Below, piece after piece: positions 17,891 to 26,702 of a DNA stretch of 64,000 bases. The notes under the pieces were generated by a model that saw only the letters and a list, made by a program, of their open reading frames with translations, did no database searches and was not told where the DNA came from. The position numbers and the translations under genes are program-made. How positions within the stretch are numbered: the stretch's first letter is position 1; every line of letters begins with the position of its first letter. The stretch is from Lysobacter arenosi (GTDB lineage: Bacteria > Pseudomonadota > Gammaproteobacteria > Xanthomonadales > Xanthomonadaceae). Where the stretch lies: positions 310,001-374,000 of the forward strand of contig NZ_CP071517.1 of assembly GCF_016613475.2 (NCBI RefSeq), written 5' to 3'.

Positions 17891-19420
17891 CTATATCGCT
17901 TCCAGCTTCAGCACCACGCCCAGCCCCGCCATGTCCTGCGGTTCGCCCTCGAGGTCGGCGCGCACCAGCGGACGCATGTCGATCCAGCGGCGCGACATGC
18001 CCAGGGTCAGTGCATTGCCGTCCGCGCGAGCATCGAGCTGCGGAATCGGATCGGCCTCGTGGGCGCGATGCAGCAGCACGGCCAGGCGAAGCAGCGCGGC
18101 GAGGCGACGGGCAGAAGAGAGCAGACGGTCGGGCAGGGCGTCGAAGGCCGACTTGGGGATGCCGCGGCGATGCGTGCGCACCAGCGCCGCCAGGAACTGC
18201 TGCTGCTGGCGTGAGAAACCGGCGATATCGGAGTTCTCGACGACGTAGGCGCCATGCACGTGGTACTGGCTGTGCGCGATCGCCAGGCCAAGTTCGTGCA
18301 GGCGCGAGGCGCGCTGCAGCATCAGGCGGTCATCGGCATCGAGCTGCCACGCCTGGGCGATCTGGTCGAACATGCGCAGCGCGGTGGCTTCCACGCGCCG
18401 CGCCTGGCCGTCGTCGATGCCGTAGCGCTGCATGAGCGCGGCGACCGCTGCATCGCGCGGATCGTCGACGCCGCCGCGGCCGAGCATGTCGTACAACACG
18501 CCCTCGCGCATGGCCGCCTTGCTGACCGCCATGCGCTTGAGGCCGAGCGCGTCGAAGGCAGCCTCGAGGATCAGCACGCCGCCGGCGATCACCGGGCGAC
18601 GCTCGGACGACAGACCAGGAAGCTCGATCGCGTCGATGCGGTCGGCCTGCAGCAGGCGATCGCGCAGGACCGGCAACGCTTCGGCGGTGACCGCGCCCTT
18701 GGTCAGCTTCATCGCCGCGCAGATGTCGCCGATGGCCTTGTTGGTGCCGGACGATCCCAGCGCCTCATCCCAGCCCAGCGCGCGGTAGGTACCGGCGAAC
18801 TGCTGGAACTCGGCGGTGACTTCGGTCAGCGCATCGCGCCACTTCTTCTTCGACAGCTTGCCGTTCTCGAAGAAGCGGCGGGTGGTGGCGATGCAGCCGA
18901 CCTGCAGGCTCTCGCGTTCGATCGCCTCGAAGCCGGAGCCAATGATGCATTCGGTCGAGCCGCCGCCGATGTCGATCACCAGGCGCAGCTCGCCGGGCTT
19001 GGACGGCTGCGCGTGGGCGACGCCAAGGTAGATCAGGCGCGCCTCCTCACGGCCGGCGACCACTTCGATCGCATGTCCGAGCGCGGCCTCGGCCGGCATC
19101 AGGAACGCCTGCGGAACGGCCAGGCGGCGGACGGTGTTGGTGGCGATCGCGCGCACCCGTTGTGGCGGGATGTCGCGGATGCGCTGGCCGAAGCGGGCCA
19201 GGCAGTCGAGCGCGCGCTGGCGCACTTCCGGCGACAGGCCGCCACGGCGATCCAGGCCCTCGGCCATGCGCACGGTCTCGCGCAGGCGGTCGACGATGCG
19301 CAGCTGGCCGAGCACGTAGCGTGCGACCACCATGTGGAAACTGTTGGAGCCCATGTCGACGGCGGCCAGCAGATCGCCGTCGGCGAGCGGCAGTTTGCTG
19401 GTGGGGAAGGCGTCGCTCAT
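17891..19420 (-). CDS. ppx: exopolyphosphatase
   Basis: Degrades inorganic polyphosphate processively to phosphate. The 509-residue protein has the actin-like ATPase fold of Ppx/GppA: AAVDMGSNSFHMVVARY (about 20), RAIATNTVRRL, VVAGREEARLIYLGV and the phosphate-binding DIGGGSTE, then a helical C-terminal HD-like half (LHELGLAIAHSQYHVHGAY). Its place behind ppk1 supports Ppx over GppA. The ATG at 19420 and a GTG at 19426 are both in frame with AGGGA upstream; the ATG is preferred. The gap from ppk1 is 69 bases, so this is likely the last gene of the pho-polyphosphate unit. Confidence 0.93.
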   Translation of the reverse strand: MSDAFPTSKLPLADGDLLAAVDMGSNSFHMVVARYVLGQLRIVDRLRETVRMAEGLDRRGGLSPEVRQRALDCLARFGQRIRDIPPQRVRAIATNTVRRLAVPQAFLMPAEAALGHAIEVVAGREEARLIYLGVAHAQPSKPGELRLVIDIGGGSTECIIGSGFEAIERESLQVGCIATTRRFFENGKLSKKKWRDALTEVTAEFQQFAGTYRALGWDEALGSSGTNKAIGDICAAMKLTKGAVTAEALPVLRDRLLQADRIDAIELPGLSSERRPVIAGGVLILEAAFDALGLKRMAVSKAAMREGVLYDMLGRGGVDDPRDAAVAALMQRYGIDDGQARRVEATALRMFDQIAQAWQLDADDRLMLQRASRLHELGLAIAHSQYHVHGAYVVENSDIAGFSRQQQQFLAALVRTHRRGIPKSAFDALPDRLLSSARRLAALLRLAVLLHRAHEADPIPQLDARADGNALTLGMSRRWIDMRPLVRADLEGEPQDMAGLGVVLKLEAI

Positions 19421-19489
19421 CGGCACATGATCCCTGTTAAGGCACTGCCGCGTCCACCTTGGCCGGCAGTGCCTGCCCGATGGCTTCGC

Positions 19490-21589
19490 TCAGGCGCAGA
19501 TCTTGGACAACAGCCAGGCTTGTGCAGAGTGGGCGGGCGCGCCTTCGCTCGGGGTCACCCGCACGTAGTCGCCGTCGGTCTGCAGCTCCCAGGCGTTGAC
19601 GTTGTCATTGAGGTAGTTCTCAAGGGCCTCGTTGTACACACGCTTGGCCAGGTCGGGCGAGAGCACCGGGAATCCGGTCTCGATCCGCCGCAGCAGGTTG
19701 CGTTCGAGCCAGTCGGCACTGGAGCAGAACAGGTCCGGCGCGCCGTCGTTGGCGAACCAGTACACGCGGTGGTGCTCGAGGAAGCGGCCGACGATCGAGC
19801 GCACCCGGATGTTCTCCGAGATGCCCGGCATGCCCGGGCGGACGGTGCACGCGCCGCGCACGATCAGGTCGATCTGCACGCCGGCCTGCGAAGCCAGGTA
19901 CAGCGCACGCACCACCTGCGGCTCGTTGAGGGCGTTCATCTTGGCGATGATCCGCGCCGGCTTGCCGGCCTTGGCGTGGCGGGTCTCGCGGTCGATGCGC
20001 TTGAGCACGCCGGCATGCAGGGTGAAGGGCGATTGCAGCAGGCGCTTGAGCTTGATGGTGGGCGCCAGCCCGGACAGCTGCTGGAAGATCATGTGGACGT
20101 CGGCGCCGATGTCGGGATCGGCGGTGATCAGGCCGAAGTCGGTGTAACCACGCGCGGTGCCGCTGTGGTAATTGCCGGTGCCCATGTGCACGTAGCGGCG
20201 CAGCTTGCGGCCTTCGCGACGCACGATCAGCATCATCTTGGCGTGGGTCTTGTAGCCGACCACGCCGTACACGACCTGCACGCCGGCGTCCTGCAGGCGA
20301 TCGGCCAGGCCCAGGTTGGCCTCCTCGTCGAAACGCGCGCGCAGCTCGACCACGACGGTGACGTCCTTGCCGTTGCGCGCCGCCTGCACCAGGCTGTCGA
20401 CGATCATCGAGTCCTTGCCGGTGCGGTACAGCGTCTGCTTGATCGCCAGCACGTTCGGGTCTTCCGACGCCTGGCGCAGCAGTTCGAGCACCGGGGTGAA
20501 CGCCTCGAACGGGTGGTGCAGGAGCACGTCGCCTTCGGCGACCTTGTCGAACATCGCCTCGATGCCCGACAGCTGCCGCGGCTGGAACGGCGGGAACTTC
20601 AGTTCCGGACGCTGCACCAGGTCGTACACCTGGATCACGCGATTGAGGTTGACCGGACCGTTGATGCGGTAGACCGCGTTCTCGGTCAGGTCGAAATTCT
20701 CCAGCAGCGTGCGCACGATGTCGTCCGGGCACTGCTCGGCGATCTCCAGGCGCACCGCGCGCAGGTAGCCGCGTCCGACCAGTTCGTCGCGCAGCGCCAG
20801 CGCCAGGTTCTCGACTTCATCCTCGTCGACGATCAGCTCGGAGTTGCGGGTGACGCGGAACTGGTAGGCGCCCTTGACCTGCATGCCCGGGAACATCTCG
20901 TCGACGAATGCCGACAGCACCGCCGACAGGAACACGAAATCGTGCTTGCCGCCGCCGACTTCCTCGGGGATCTGGATGATGCGCGGCAGCGAGCGCGGTG
21001 CGCGCACGATGGCGAGGTGGCCTTCGCGACCGAATGCGTCCTTGCCCTTGAGCACGACGACGATGTTGAGCGACTTGTTGAGGATCTTCGGGAACGGATG
21101 CGCCGGATCCAGGCCCAGCGGCGACAGCACCGGCATGATCTCGTCACGGAAGTAGTCGCGCAGCCAGCGTGCCTGGTTCTCGTCCCACGCATCGCGGCCG
21201 AGCACGCGCACGCCGCCGTCCCACAGGGCCGGGCGCAACACCTGGTTCCAGCACTCGTACTGCGCCTGCACCAGCTGCGCGGCGCGTTCGTGGATGCGCG
21301 CCAGCACGGTGGCCGGCGACAGGCCGTCGGCACCGGTGGCGATGCCCAGGTCCTGGGCGTGGCGCAACGTGCCGGCGCGGATTTCGAAGAACTCGTCGAG
21401 GTTGGTGCACGAAATGCACAGGTACTTCAGGCGCTCCAGCAGCGGCACCGTCGCGTCCTGCGCCTGGGCCAGCACGCGGAAGTTGAAGTCCAGCTGCGAC
21501 AGCTCGCGATTGAAATACAGGCCGGGGTCGCGCAGCGGATCGGATTCGGATGGCGCATCCACTGCGGGTGTCACTACTGCGGCGTTCAT
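19490..21589 (-). CDS. ppk1: polyphosphate kinase 1
   Basis: Makes polyphosphate from the gamma-phosphate of ATP through a phosphohistidine. The 699-residue protein has the full PPK1 layout: N-terminal YFNRELSQLDFNFRVLAQA, the LKYLCISCTNLDEFFEIRAG helix bundle, and the two C-terminal domains with the histidine motifs THAKMMLIVRRE and MGTGNYHSGTARGYTDFGL that match catalytic His435 and His454 of E. coli. It starts at an ATG overlapping the phoR stop by four bases (21586-21589) with GAGG upstream. Coupling to PhoR links polyphosphate storage to phosphate sensing. The open frame upstream of this ATG belongs to phoR antiphase and is not coding. Confidence 0.96.
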   Translation of the reverse strand: MNAAVVTPAVDAPSESDPLRDPGLYFNRELSQLDFNFRVLAQAQDATVPLLERLKYLCISCTNLDEFFEIRAGTLRHAQDLGIATGADGLSPATVLARIHERAAQLVQAQYECWNQVLRPALWDGGVRVLGRDAWDENQARWLRDYFRDEIMPVLSPLGLDPAHPFPKILNKSLNIVVVLKGKDAFGREGHLAIVRAPRSLPRIIQIPEEVGGGKHDFVFLSAVLSAFVDEMFPGMQVKGAYQFRVTRNSELIVDEDEVENLALALRDELVGRGYLRAVRLEIAEQCPDDIVRTLLENFDLTENAVYRINGPVNLNRVIQVYDLVQRPELKFPPFQPRQLSGIEAMFDKVAEGDVLLHHPFEAFTPVLELLRQASEDPNVLAIKQTLYRTGKDSMIVDSLVQAARNGKDVTVVVELRARFDEEANLGLADRLQDAGVQVVYGVVGYKTHAKMMLIVRREGRKLRRYVHMGTGNYHSGTARGYTDFGLITADPDIGADVHMIFQQLSGLAPTIKLKRLLQSPFTLHAGVLKRIDRETRHAKAGKPARIIAKMNALNEPQVVRALYLASQAGVQIDLIVRGACTVRPGMPGISENIRVRSIVGRFLEHHRVYWFANDGAPDLFCSSADWLERNLLRRIETGFPVLSPDLAKRVYNEALENYLNDNVNAWELQTDGDYVRVTPSEGAPAHSAQAWLLSKICA

Positions 21590-22917
21590 GGCAATGCCTC
21601 GAAGGACAGCGCGAGGTCTTCGCGCGGGCGCACGCGATCGGCGCCGAAATGACAGGAGAACGTACTGCCGCGACCGACTTCGCTGCTGATCTCCAGCCGT
21701 GCCTGGTGCAGGTTCAGCACGTGCTTGACGATCGACAGGCCCAGGCCGGTGCCGCCGCTTTCGCGCGAACGGCTGGTGGAGACGCGGTAGAAGCGTTCGG
21801 TGATGCGCGGCAGGTGCGCGGCCGGGATGCCGTAGCCACTGTCGGCCACTTCCAGCACCGCGCCCTTGCCCTCGGGCCTGAAGCGGATGCGGATGGTGCC
21901 GCCGGCCGGGGTGTAGCGGATCGCGTTGCCGACCAGGTTGGAGAATGCGCTGTGCAGCTCCTTGTTGGAACCCCACAGGTCGACCGCGGCGGCATCTTCC
22001 AGCAGGATTTCATGGCGGCCCTGGCTCAGCGCGACCGCTTCGCGCCGCAGCGTCGTCAGCATCGGCGACATCGCCACGGTTTCCTCGGCCGGCAGGCTGT
22101 CCTGCGATTCCAGCCGCGACAGCGTCAACAGGTCCTCGACCAGCTGGGTCATGCGCTGCGACTGGCGCTGCATCTCGGCCAGCATCGGCGCCCAGTCCGG
22201 ATGCTCGGCGGGGTCGAGCATGTCGAGGTAGCCGTGCACCACGGTCAGCGGTGTGCGCAGTTCGTGCGAGACGTTGGCGACGAAGTCGCGGCGCATCTGC
22301 TCCAGTTGCAGCAGGCGGCTGACATCGCGTGCGACCAGCAGCCACAGATCGTCGGAGTAGGGGATCAGGCGCAGGCTCAGCGTGGCGGCCGGATTCCACG
22401 GCGACGCCACTTCCAGCGTCTCGGCGTTGCGTCCGGAGGCCAGCCAGTGCGACAGCTGCAGGGGCTGCAGGCGCTGCACGATCGGGCCGCCGATGTCGCG
22501 CGGGTACTTCAGCTGCAGCAGGCTGATCGCAGCCTCGTTGAACCACTGGATGCGCTGGCTGTTGCGCTCGACCACGACGATCGCGTCGGGCAGCGCCGCC
22601 GCGGCGGCACGGTAGGCGCGCAGCATGTCGATCAGGCGCTTCTTGCGCCCGCGCATTTCCGACTGGCTGCGATGGAGCAGCCGGTCGAGTTCGTTCCAGA
22701 TGCCTTCGCCCAGCGGTGGCGTCAGGCGCTGCCGCGCGGTCAGGCGCACCAGCACGTTGCGCAGGCGCCAGTAGTGCCAGGCGACCACGCCCAGTGCGGC
22801 GAAGGTGATCACCGGCCACGGTTGCCCGATGGCAAGGCCGACCACGGCCGCGATGGCCAGGATCAGGGCGAGTTGGCCCAGGGTGCGGAACCAGGCGGAG
22901 CGGGCGCGGGGCGGCAT
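21586..22917 (-). CDS. phoR: phosphate regulon sensor kinase PhoR
   Basis: A 443-residue inner-membrane kinase that phosphorylates PhoB when phosphate is low. Two adjacent TM helices at about 13-48 with hardly any periplasmic loop, then a PAS domain (about 105-195, DAIVVVERNSQRIQWFNEAA), a DHp helix with His218 (VANVSHELRTPL) and an ATPase domain (NLVGNAIRYTP, DSGYGIP, GTGLGLSIVKHVL). The short membrane segment and PAS are typical of PhoR, which senses through the Pst/PhoU complex, not through a periplasmic domain. The ATG at 22917 follows phoB by 158 bases. The gene overlaps ppk1 by four bases. Confidence 0.95.
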   Translation of the reverse strand: MPPRARSAWFRTLGQLALILAIAAVVGLAIGQPWPVITFAALGVVAWHYWRLRNVLVRLTARQRLTPPLGEGIWNELDRLLHRSQSEMRGRKKRLIDMLRAYRAAAAALPDAIVVVERNSQRIQWFNEAAISLLQLKYPRDIGGPIVQRLQPLQLSHWLASGRNAETLEVASPWNPAATLSLRLIPYSDDLWLLVARDVSRLLQLEQMRRDFVANVSHELRTPLTVVHGYLDMLDPAEHPDWAPMLAEMQRQSQRMTQLVEDLLTLSRLESQDSLPAEETVAMSPMLTTLRREAVALSQGRHEILLEDAAAVDLWGSNKELHSAFSNLVGNAIRYTPAGGTIRIRFRPEGKGAVLEVADSGYGIPAAHLPRITERFYRVSTSRSRESGGTGLGLSIVKHVLNLHQARLEISSEVGRGSTFSCHFGADRVRPREDLALSFEALP

Positions 22918-23075
22918 GGCCGACGATCAACTATCCATGAGGGTGAGTACGACTTTCCTGAGCGTAGCGAGCGGCCTGCCTGGCCGCCAGCGTGTGGCCC
23001 TGCGAATGGTCACTGCGTCGCGAATGGAGACCCGGCCTGGGCGGCGGTCGGTCGGCACCGGCCGGCCGCGACCGC

Positions 23076-23783
23076 TCATGCCGCCAGCGAGGCGGAGAAG
23101 CGGTAGCCGGCGCCGCGCACGGTCTGCACCATGCCGTCGAGACGATGCGGTTCGAGCGTCTTGCGCAGGCGCCGGATGTGCACGTCGACGGTGCGTTCTT
23201 CGACGTAGACGCTGCCGCCCCAGACATGGTCGAGCAGCTGGGTGCGGGTGTAGACGCGCTCGGGGTGGGTCATGAAGAAGTGCAGCAGGCGGTACTCGGT
23301 CGGGCCGATCTGCACCGGCTGGTCGCTGCCGTCGGCGGCGGCGAACACGCGGTGCGCGGCGCCGTCGATCCGCAGTGGGCCGATGCCGACGCTGCCGTCC
23401 TCGTCGTCCTCGCGCGAGCGCCGCAGCACGGCGCGGATGCGCGCCAGCAGCTCGCGCGCCGAGAAGGGCTTGACCACGTAGTCGTCGACCCCGGCCTCGA
23501 GTCCGCCGACGCGATCGTTCTCCTCGCCGCGCGCGGTCAGCATGATGATCGGGATCTCGCGGGTGAGCTGTTCCTTGCGCCAGCGCCGCGCCAGTTCCAG
23601 CCCGCTGGTGCCGGGAAGCATCCAGTCGAGCAGGATCAGGTCCGGAACGCGGTCGGCGATGGCCGCCTGGGCCTCGCGCGCGTCGCCGGCATGGACGGGG
23701 TCGTATTCGCCCTTGCGCAGGGCAAAGGACACCATGTCGCGGATGGCGGGTTCGTCTTCGACAATCAGGATGCGCTTCTGCAC
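23076..23783 (-). CDS. phoB: phosphate regulon response regulator PhoB
   Basis: A 235-residue OmpR-class regulator: receiver with Asp53 (LILLDWMLPGTSGLELARRW), TARGEENDRV and Lys in DYVVKPFSAREL, then a winged helix ending TVDVHIRRLRKTLEPH and VQTVRGAGYRFS. The WMLPG-SG sequence around the phosphoacceptor is a PhoB hallmark. Translation appears to start at GTG (23783) with only a weak binding site. A good Pho box lies 94 bases upstream, which suggests autoregulation. It heads the order phoB-phoR-ppk1-ppx. Confidence 0.96.
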   Translation of the reverse strand: MQKRILIVEDEPAIRDMVSFALRKGEYDPVHAGDAREAQAAIADRVPDLILLDWMLPGTSGLELARRWRKEQLTREIPIIMLTARGEENDRVGGLEAGVDDYVVKPFSARELLARIRAVLRRSREDDEDGSVGIGPLRIDGAAHRVFAAADGSDQPVQIGPTEYRLLHFFMTHPERVYTRTQLLDHVWGGSVYVEERTVDVHIRRLRKTLEPHRLDGMVQTVRGAGYRFSASLAA

Positions 23784-23876
23784 ACGGTCACCGGGGGGAA
23801 AGACGGAAGGGGCCCGAATTGAAAGGGTCCCGATGGAAAGGGGCCTCGGGAAGCCGCGTCAGTACACTACCGTTTT

Positions 23877-23894
23877 GTGACGGTGGCATGACAT
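23877..23894 (-). promoter_or_regulatory. Pho box upstream of phoB
   Basis: Read on the minus strand: ATGTCAT-GCCA-CCGTCAC, two heptamers separated by four bases, each one mismatch from the PhoB consensus CTGTCAT/CTGTCAC. Ten bases downstream is TGTACT, four of six matches to a -10 box, which is the normal Pho promoter spacing. The box lies between the upstream protease stop and the phoB GTG. Confidence 0.75.
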
Positions 23895-23921
23895 GGTCAC
23901 CGGGGCCGCTCCCGCCCGTCG

Positions 23922-25580
23922 CTACTGGCGCCGCAGGTCCTCGTCGCGGATGCCCTGGCGCTTGAGCTCGAGCACGGTCGGTGTAATCGCGGCGATGCGC
24001 GACTCGATCCGGGCGCGTGCGTAGTAATCCAGATCGCTGCGGCGCTTGAGCGTGTTGAGCTGGACCAGCGCCTGTTCGGGGCGGCCATTCAGGTAGGCGG
24101 CCTCGGCATAGGCCTCACCGGCCCGGATCGGATCCCCGGCGATCTCGCAGGCGCGGGCAAAGGTGCTCTGGAAGATCGCGTCGTTGCCGGAATTGCCCAG
24201 CAGCGGTCGCAGTACCGCCTGCGCGCGCTTGCCAGCCTCGACCGTGTTGCGCTCGGAGAGCACTTCGGCATAGGTCAGCACGACAGCGCGGCTGTTCGGG
24301 GTCTGCCGGAGCATCGTCTCGAAGCGGGTCGTGGCGGCCGCCGCCTTGCCACTGCGAGCCTCGGCCTGGCCCATCGCCAGGTTCAGCCACATGTCGCCGG
24401 GGTGCTCGGCCAGCAGCTCGGCCAGAGTCGTCGCCGCCACAGCCGCCTGGTTCCCGCGCAGGCGCGCCAGGGCCTGGCCGTAGCGCTGGGCATCGGTGAA
24501 CTTCTTGCCGCCGGCCAGGCGCTCGTATTCGCGCAAGGCGTCGCCAGGCGAGTCGGCGCTGAGCACGCGCAGGCGCTCACGGGCGAATTCGAAGCGGCCC
24601 GTGCCGCCGCTCTGCGCGGCCGCGTTGAGCTGCGCACCGACGTCCAGGCTCGGCGGCAGCAGCGGGTTGTTGCTGCCGTCGAGCGAGTACTGCGGCTTGG
24701 CGGTGCTGTCTGTGCGGCACTGCGGCGGGCCGTCCGGGTCGCGCACGCAGACTTCGGCGACGCCGCCCTGTTCGCGCTTGATCCGCGCCGCGCGCTCCTT
24801 GGCTTCGGTGATGCGGGTGATGGTGACCGGGTGGGTCATCAGCCAGTCCGGCGATTCGCCCCAGTAGTTGGCGCCATTGCTGCGCGAGCGCGCCTGCAGC
24901 GTGGCGAAGAAGTCCGCCATCGCCTCCGGGTCGTAGTGGCTGCGGGCCAGGGTCTGGATGCCGAGGCGGTCGGCCTCGGACTCGTTGGAGCGGGTGTAGT
25001 CGATCTGCCGCTGCTGCATCAGGCCCATGGCGCTGGCCATCGCCGCCTGCGCGGCGTCGTCGTCGGAGTTTCCGCCGGCGGCCTGGGCAGCGACGATCGC
25101 GCCGAGCATCGCCAGCAGGATCGGCAACTGGTCGCGCTGGGCGCGTTCGGCGCCGCGCAACACGTGCTGCTGGGTGACGTGGGCGATTTCGTGCGACAGC
25201 ACGCCGGCGACCTCGTCCTCGCGCTCGGCCGCCAGCACCAGCCCGGAGTTGACGCCGATGTAGCCGCCAAGGGTGGCGAAGGCGTTGATCTGGCGCTCGC
25301 GCAGCATGAAGAAGGTGAACGGCTGGCGCGGCCGGTCGCTGTTGGCGGCCAGGCGCGTGCCCAGGGTGTCGAGCCAGCTGTCGATCAGCGGGTCTTCGAG
25401 CAGGTAGTCGTAGTGGCGCAACTGCGCCAGCATCATCGCGCCGTATGCCTCCTGCTGGCGCGGGGTCAGCAGCTCGCCGGCCGACGAGCCGATGTCGGGC
25501 AGGTTGGACTCTTGCGCCGGTGCGCAGACGCTGGCGACGGCAAGGGTGAGGGCGGCGGTGAGCAGGGCGATGCGACGCAA
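23922..25580 (-). CDS. bepA: M48 metalloprotease with TPR domain (BepA/YfgC-like)
   Basis: A periplasmic outer-membrane-protein quality-control protease of 552 residues. Signal peptide at about 1-23 (RRIALLTAALTLAVASVCAPAQ), M48 domain with the zinc motif HEIAH (130-134) and the downstream NESEAD (199-204) that gives the third ligand, then a C-terminal TPR-like helical half from about 300 on. E. coli BepA is 487 residues, so this one has a longer linker (VCVRDPDGPPQCRTDS region). No ATG fits: the best start is TTG at 25580, with GAGGG upstream and the signal peptide directly following. It precedes phoB with 138 bases between, but the Pho box in that gap suggests a separate promoter for phoB. 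Confidence 0.9.
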   Translation of the reverse strand: MRRIALLTAALTLAVASVCAPAQESNLPDIGSSAGELLTPRQQEAYGAMMLAQLRHYDYLLEDPLIDSWLDTLGTRLAANSDRPRQPFTFFMLRERQINAFATLGGYIGVNSGLVLAAEREDEVAGVLSHEIAHVTQQHVLRGAERAQRDQLPILLAMLGAIVAAQAAGGNSDDDAAQAAMASAMGLMQQRQIDYTRSNESEADRLGIQTLARSHYDPEAMADFFATLQARSRSNGANYWGESPDWLMTHPVTITRITEAKERAARIKREQGGVAEVCVRDPDGPPQCRTDSTAKPQYSLDGSNNPLLPPSLDVGAQLNAAAQSGGTGRFEFARERLRVLSADSPGDALREYERLAGGKKFTDAQRYGQALARLRGNQAAVAATTLAELLAEHPGDMWLNLAMGQAEARSGKAAAATTRFETMLRQTPNSRAVVLTYAEVLSERNTVEAGKRAQAVLRPLLGNSGNDAIFQSTFARACEIAGDPIRAGEAYAEAAYLNGRPEQALVQLNTLKRRSDLDYYARARIESRIAAITPTVLELKRQGIRDEDLRRQ

Positions 25581-25783
25581 GCAGGTGATCCCTCGAACGG
25601 TTCGGGGCAGAATTTCACGCCCGGATGAATCGGCAGTTAATCCGGGCGCCGGCACTTGCCCGCAAGGGCCTCCCGGGGCCATCCACGCAACGGCTGTGTT
25701 CCGTGCATGGGCTGGAAATGAACCCGGGTCAGGCCCATATTCGACCACAGCCGCATCGGCGAGTTCATGCAGGAGAGACCGTT

Positions 25784-26089
25784 TTGAGCAGCACCGCGTC
25801 CGCCGCGCCAGGAACCGGTAGTTCCAGCGCGCCCGAGATCACCATCTATACCACCGCGATCTGCCCCTATTGCATCGCGGCGAAGAATTTCCTGAAAAGC
25901 AAGAACCAGACCTGGACCGAGGTCCGGATCGATCTCGACCCGAGCCAGCGCGAGCTGATGCTCAGCCGTGCCCGTCGCACCAGCGTGCCGCAGATCTTCA
26001 TCGGCGACACCCACGTGGGCGGCTACGACGACATGATCGCCCTGCATCGCGCGGGCGGCCTGGAACCGCTTCTGGCAGGTGCCGCATGA
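25784..26089 (+). CDS. grxC: glutaredoxin 3
   Basis: A 101-residue dithiol glutaredoxin that reduces disulfides with glutathione in the cytosol. The active site is Cys27-Pro-Tyr-Cys30 (TTAICPYCIAAKNFL); RTSVPQIFIGDTHVGGYDD carries the cis-proline and the GG glutathione-binding turn. The domain begins at about residue 18 after a Ser/Ala-rich leader. The start is TTG at 25784, seven bases after AGGAGAG; no ATG or GTG is available nearby, and the longer frame upstream has no binding site. Its stop overlaps the start of an AhpD-like gene (ATGA), so the two thiol proteins are translated together. Confidence 0.93.
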   Translation: MSSTASAAPGTGSSSAPEITIYTTAICPYCIAAKNFLKSKNQTWTEVRIDLDPSQRELMLSRARRTSVPQIFIGDTHVGGYDDMIALHRAGGLEPLLAGAA

Positions 26090-26487
26090 GCGGATCAGGC
26101 AACGAGACCGAGGGCGACCGCGTCGCCGAGTTCACCGCGTTCCGCAAGCGCATGAACGAGCGCATCCTGGCCGAGCCCAACCAGGTGGTGCGTCGCTTCT
26201 TCGCGCTCGACACCCAGACCTACCAGGCCGGCGCGCTCGACGTGAAGACCAAGGAGCTGCTGGGCCTGGTGGCTTCGATGGTGCTGCGTTGCGACGACTG
26301 CATCAGCTACCACGTAGCCCAGTGCAAGGAGGCGGGGGTCAACCGCGAGGAGATGTTCGAGGCGTTCTCGGTCGGCCTGGTGGTCGGCGGCTCGATCGTG
26401 ATCCCGCACATGCGCCGCGCGGTCGATTTCCTCGACCGGCTGGAGCAGGGCGAGGCCTCCGCGCCGGAAGGCCACGACCACGGCTGA
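26086..26487 (+). CDS. AhpD-like carboxymuconolactone decarboxylase family protein
   Basis: A 133-residue AhpD-fold protein with Cys69-Asp-Asp-Cys72 and His76 (VLRCDDCISYHVAQC), the redox C-x2-C-x3-H arrangement. ALDVKTKELLGLVASMVL is the family's preceding helix. The four-base overlap with grxC suggests the glutaredoxin could be its reductant, in the way AhpD is paired with thiol partners elsewhere (inference). The C-terminus ends EGHDHG, a short acidic/His tail. It is a distinct paralogue of the AhpD-like gene at 17077. Confidence 0.9.
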   Translation: MSGSGNETEGDRVAEFTAFRKRMNERILAEPNQVVRRFFALDTQTYQAGALDVKTKELLGLVASMVLRCDDCISYHVAQCKEAGVNREEMFEAFSVGLVVGGSIVIPHMRRAVDFLDRLEQGEASAPEGHDHG

Positions 26488-26600
26488 GGCCTGGTCGGGC
26501 TGTGCCTGTCGTGGCGGCACGGTCGTCCACGATGGTTCGGGATGGGTTCCCAGGCCTGCCTGAAACCGCTGTCACAGCCGTTCAGACGAAAGTCCGAGGC

Positions 26601-26622
26601 GCCCGGTCCTGCAGGACCGGGC
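26601..26622 (+). terminator. hairpin before icd, possible terminator of grxC unit
   Basis: Perfect 9-base stem GCCCGGTCC/GGACCGGGC with a TGCA loop, 114 bases after the AhpD-like gene and 81 before icd. There is no T-tract. A CATAAT hexamer at 26632-26637 could be the icd -10 box. The rest of the 26488-26702 gap shows nothing else I can name. Confidence 0.4.
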
Positions 26623-26702
26623 GGCTTCCGGCATAATTCCGGGGCTAACCATCCGGCGCCGTACCCTCCGCAGGGCGCCCATCAGCCTGGAAGAAATCCC
26701 CT

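Noticed and set aside
18254..21652. Open frame of more than 1100 codons on the plus strand across ppx and ppk1
   Set aside because: Antisense shadow of two certain genes in high-GC DNA; its product is Arg/His/Gln-rich low-complexity with no family resemblance.
22918..23075. Small ORF or promoter between phoB and phoR
   Set aside because: No good start, binding site or -10/-35 pair; looks like an ordinary untranslated spacer.
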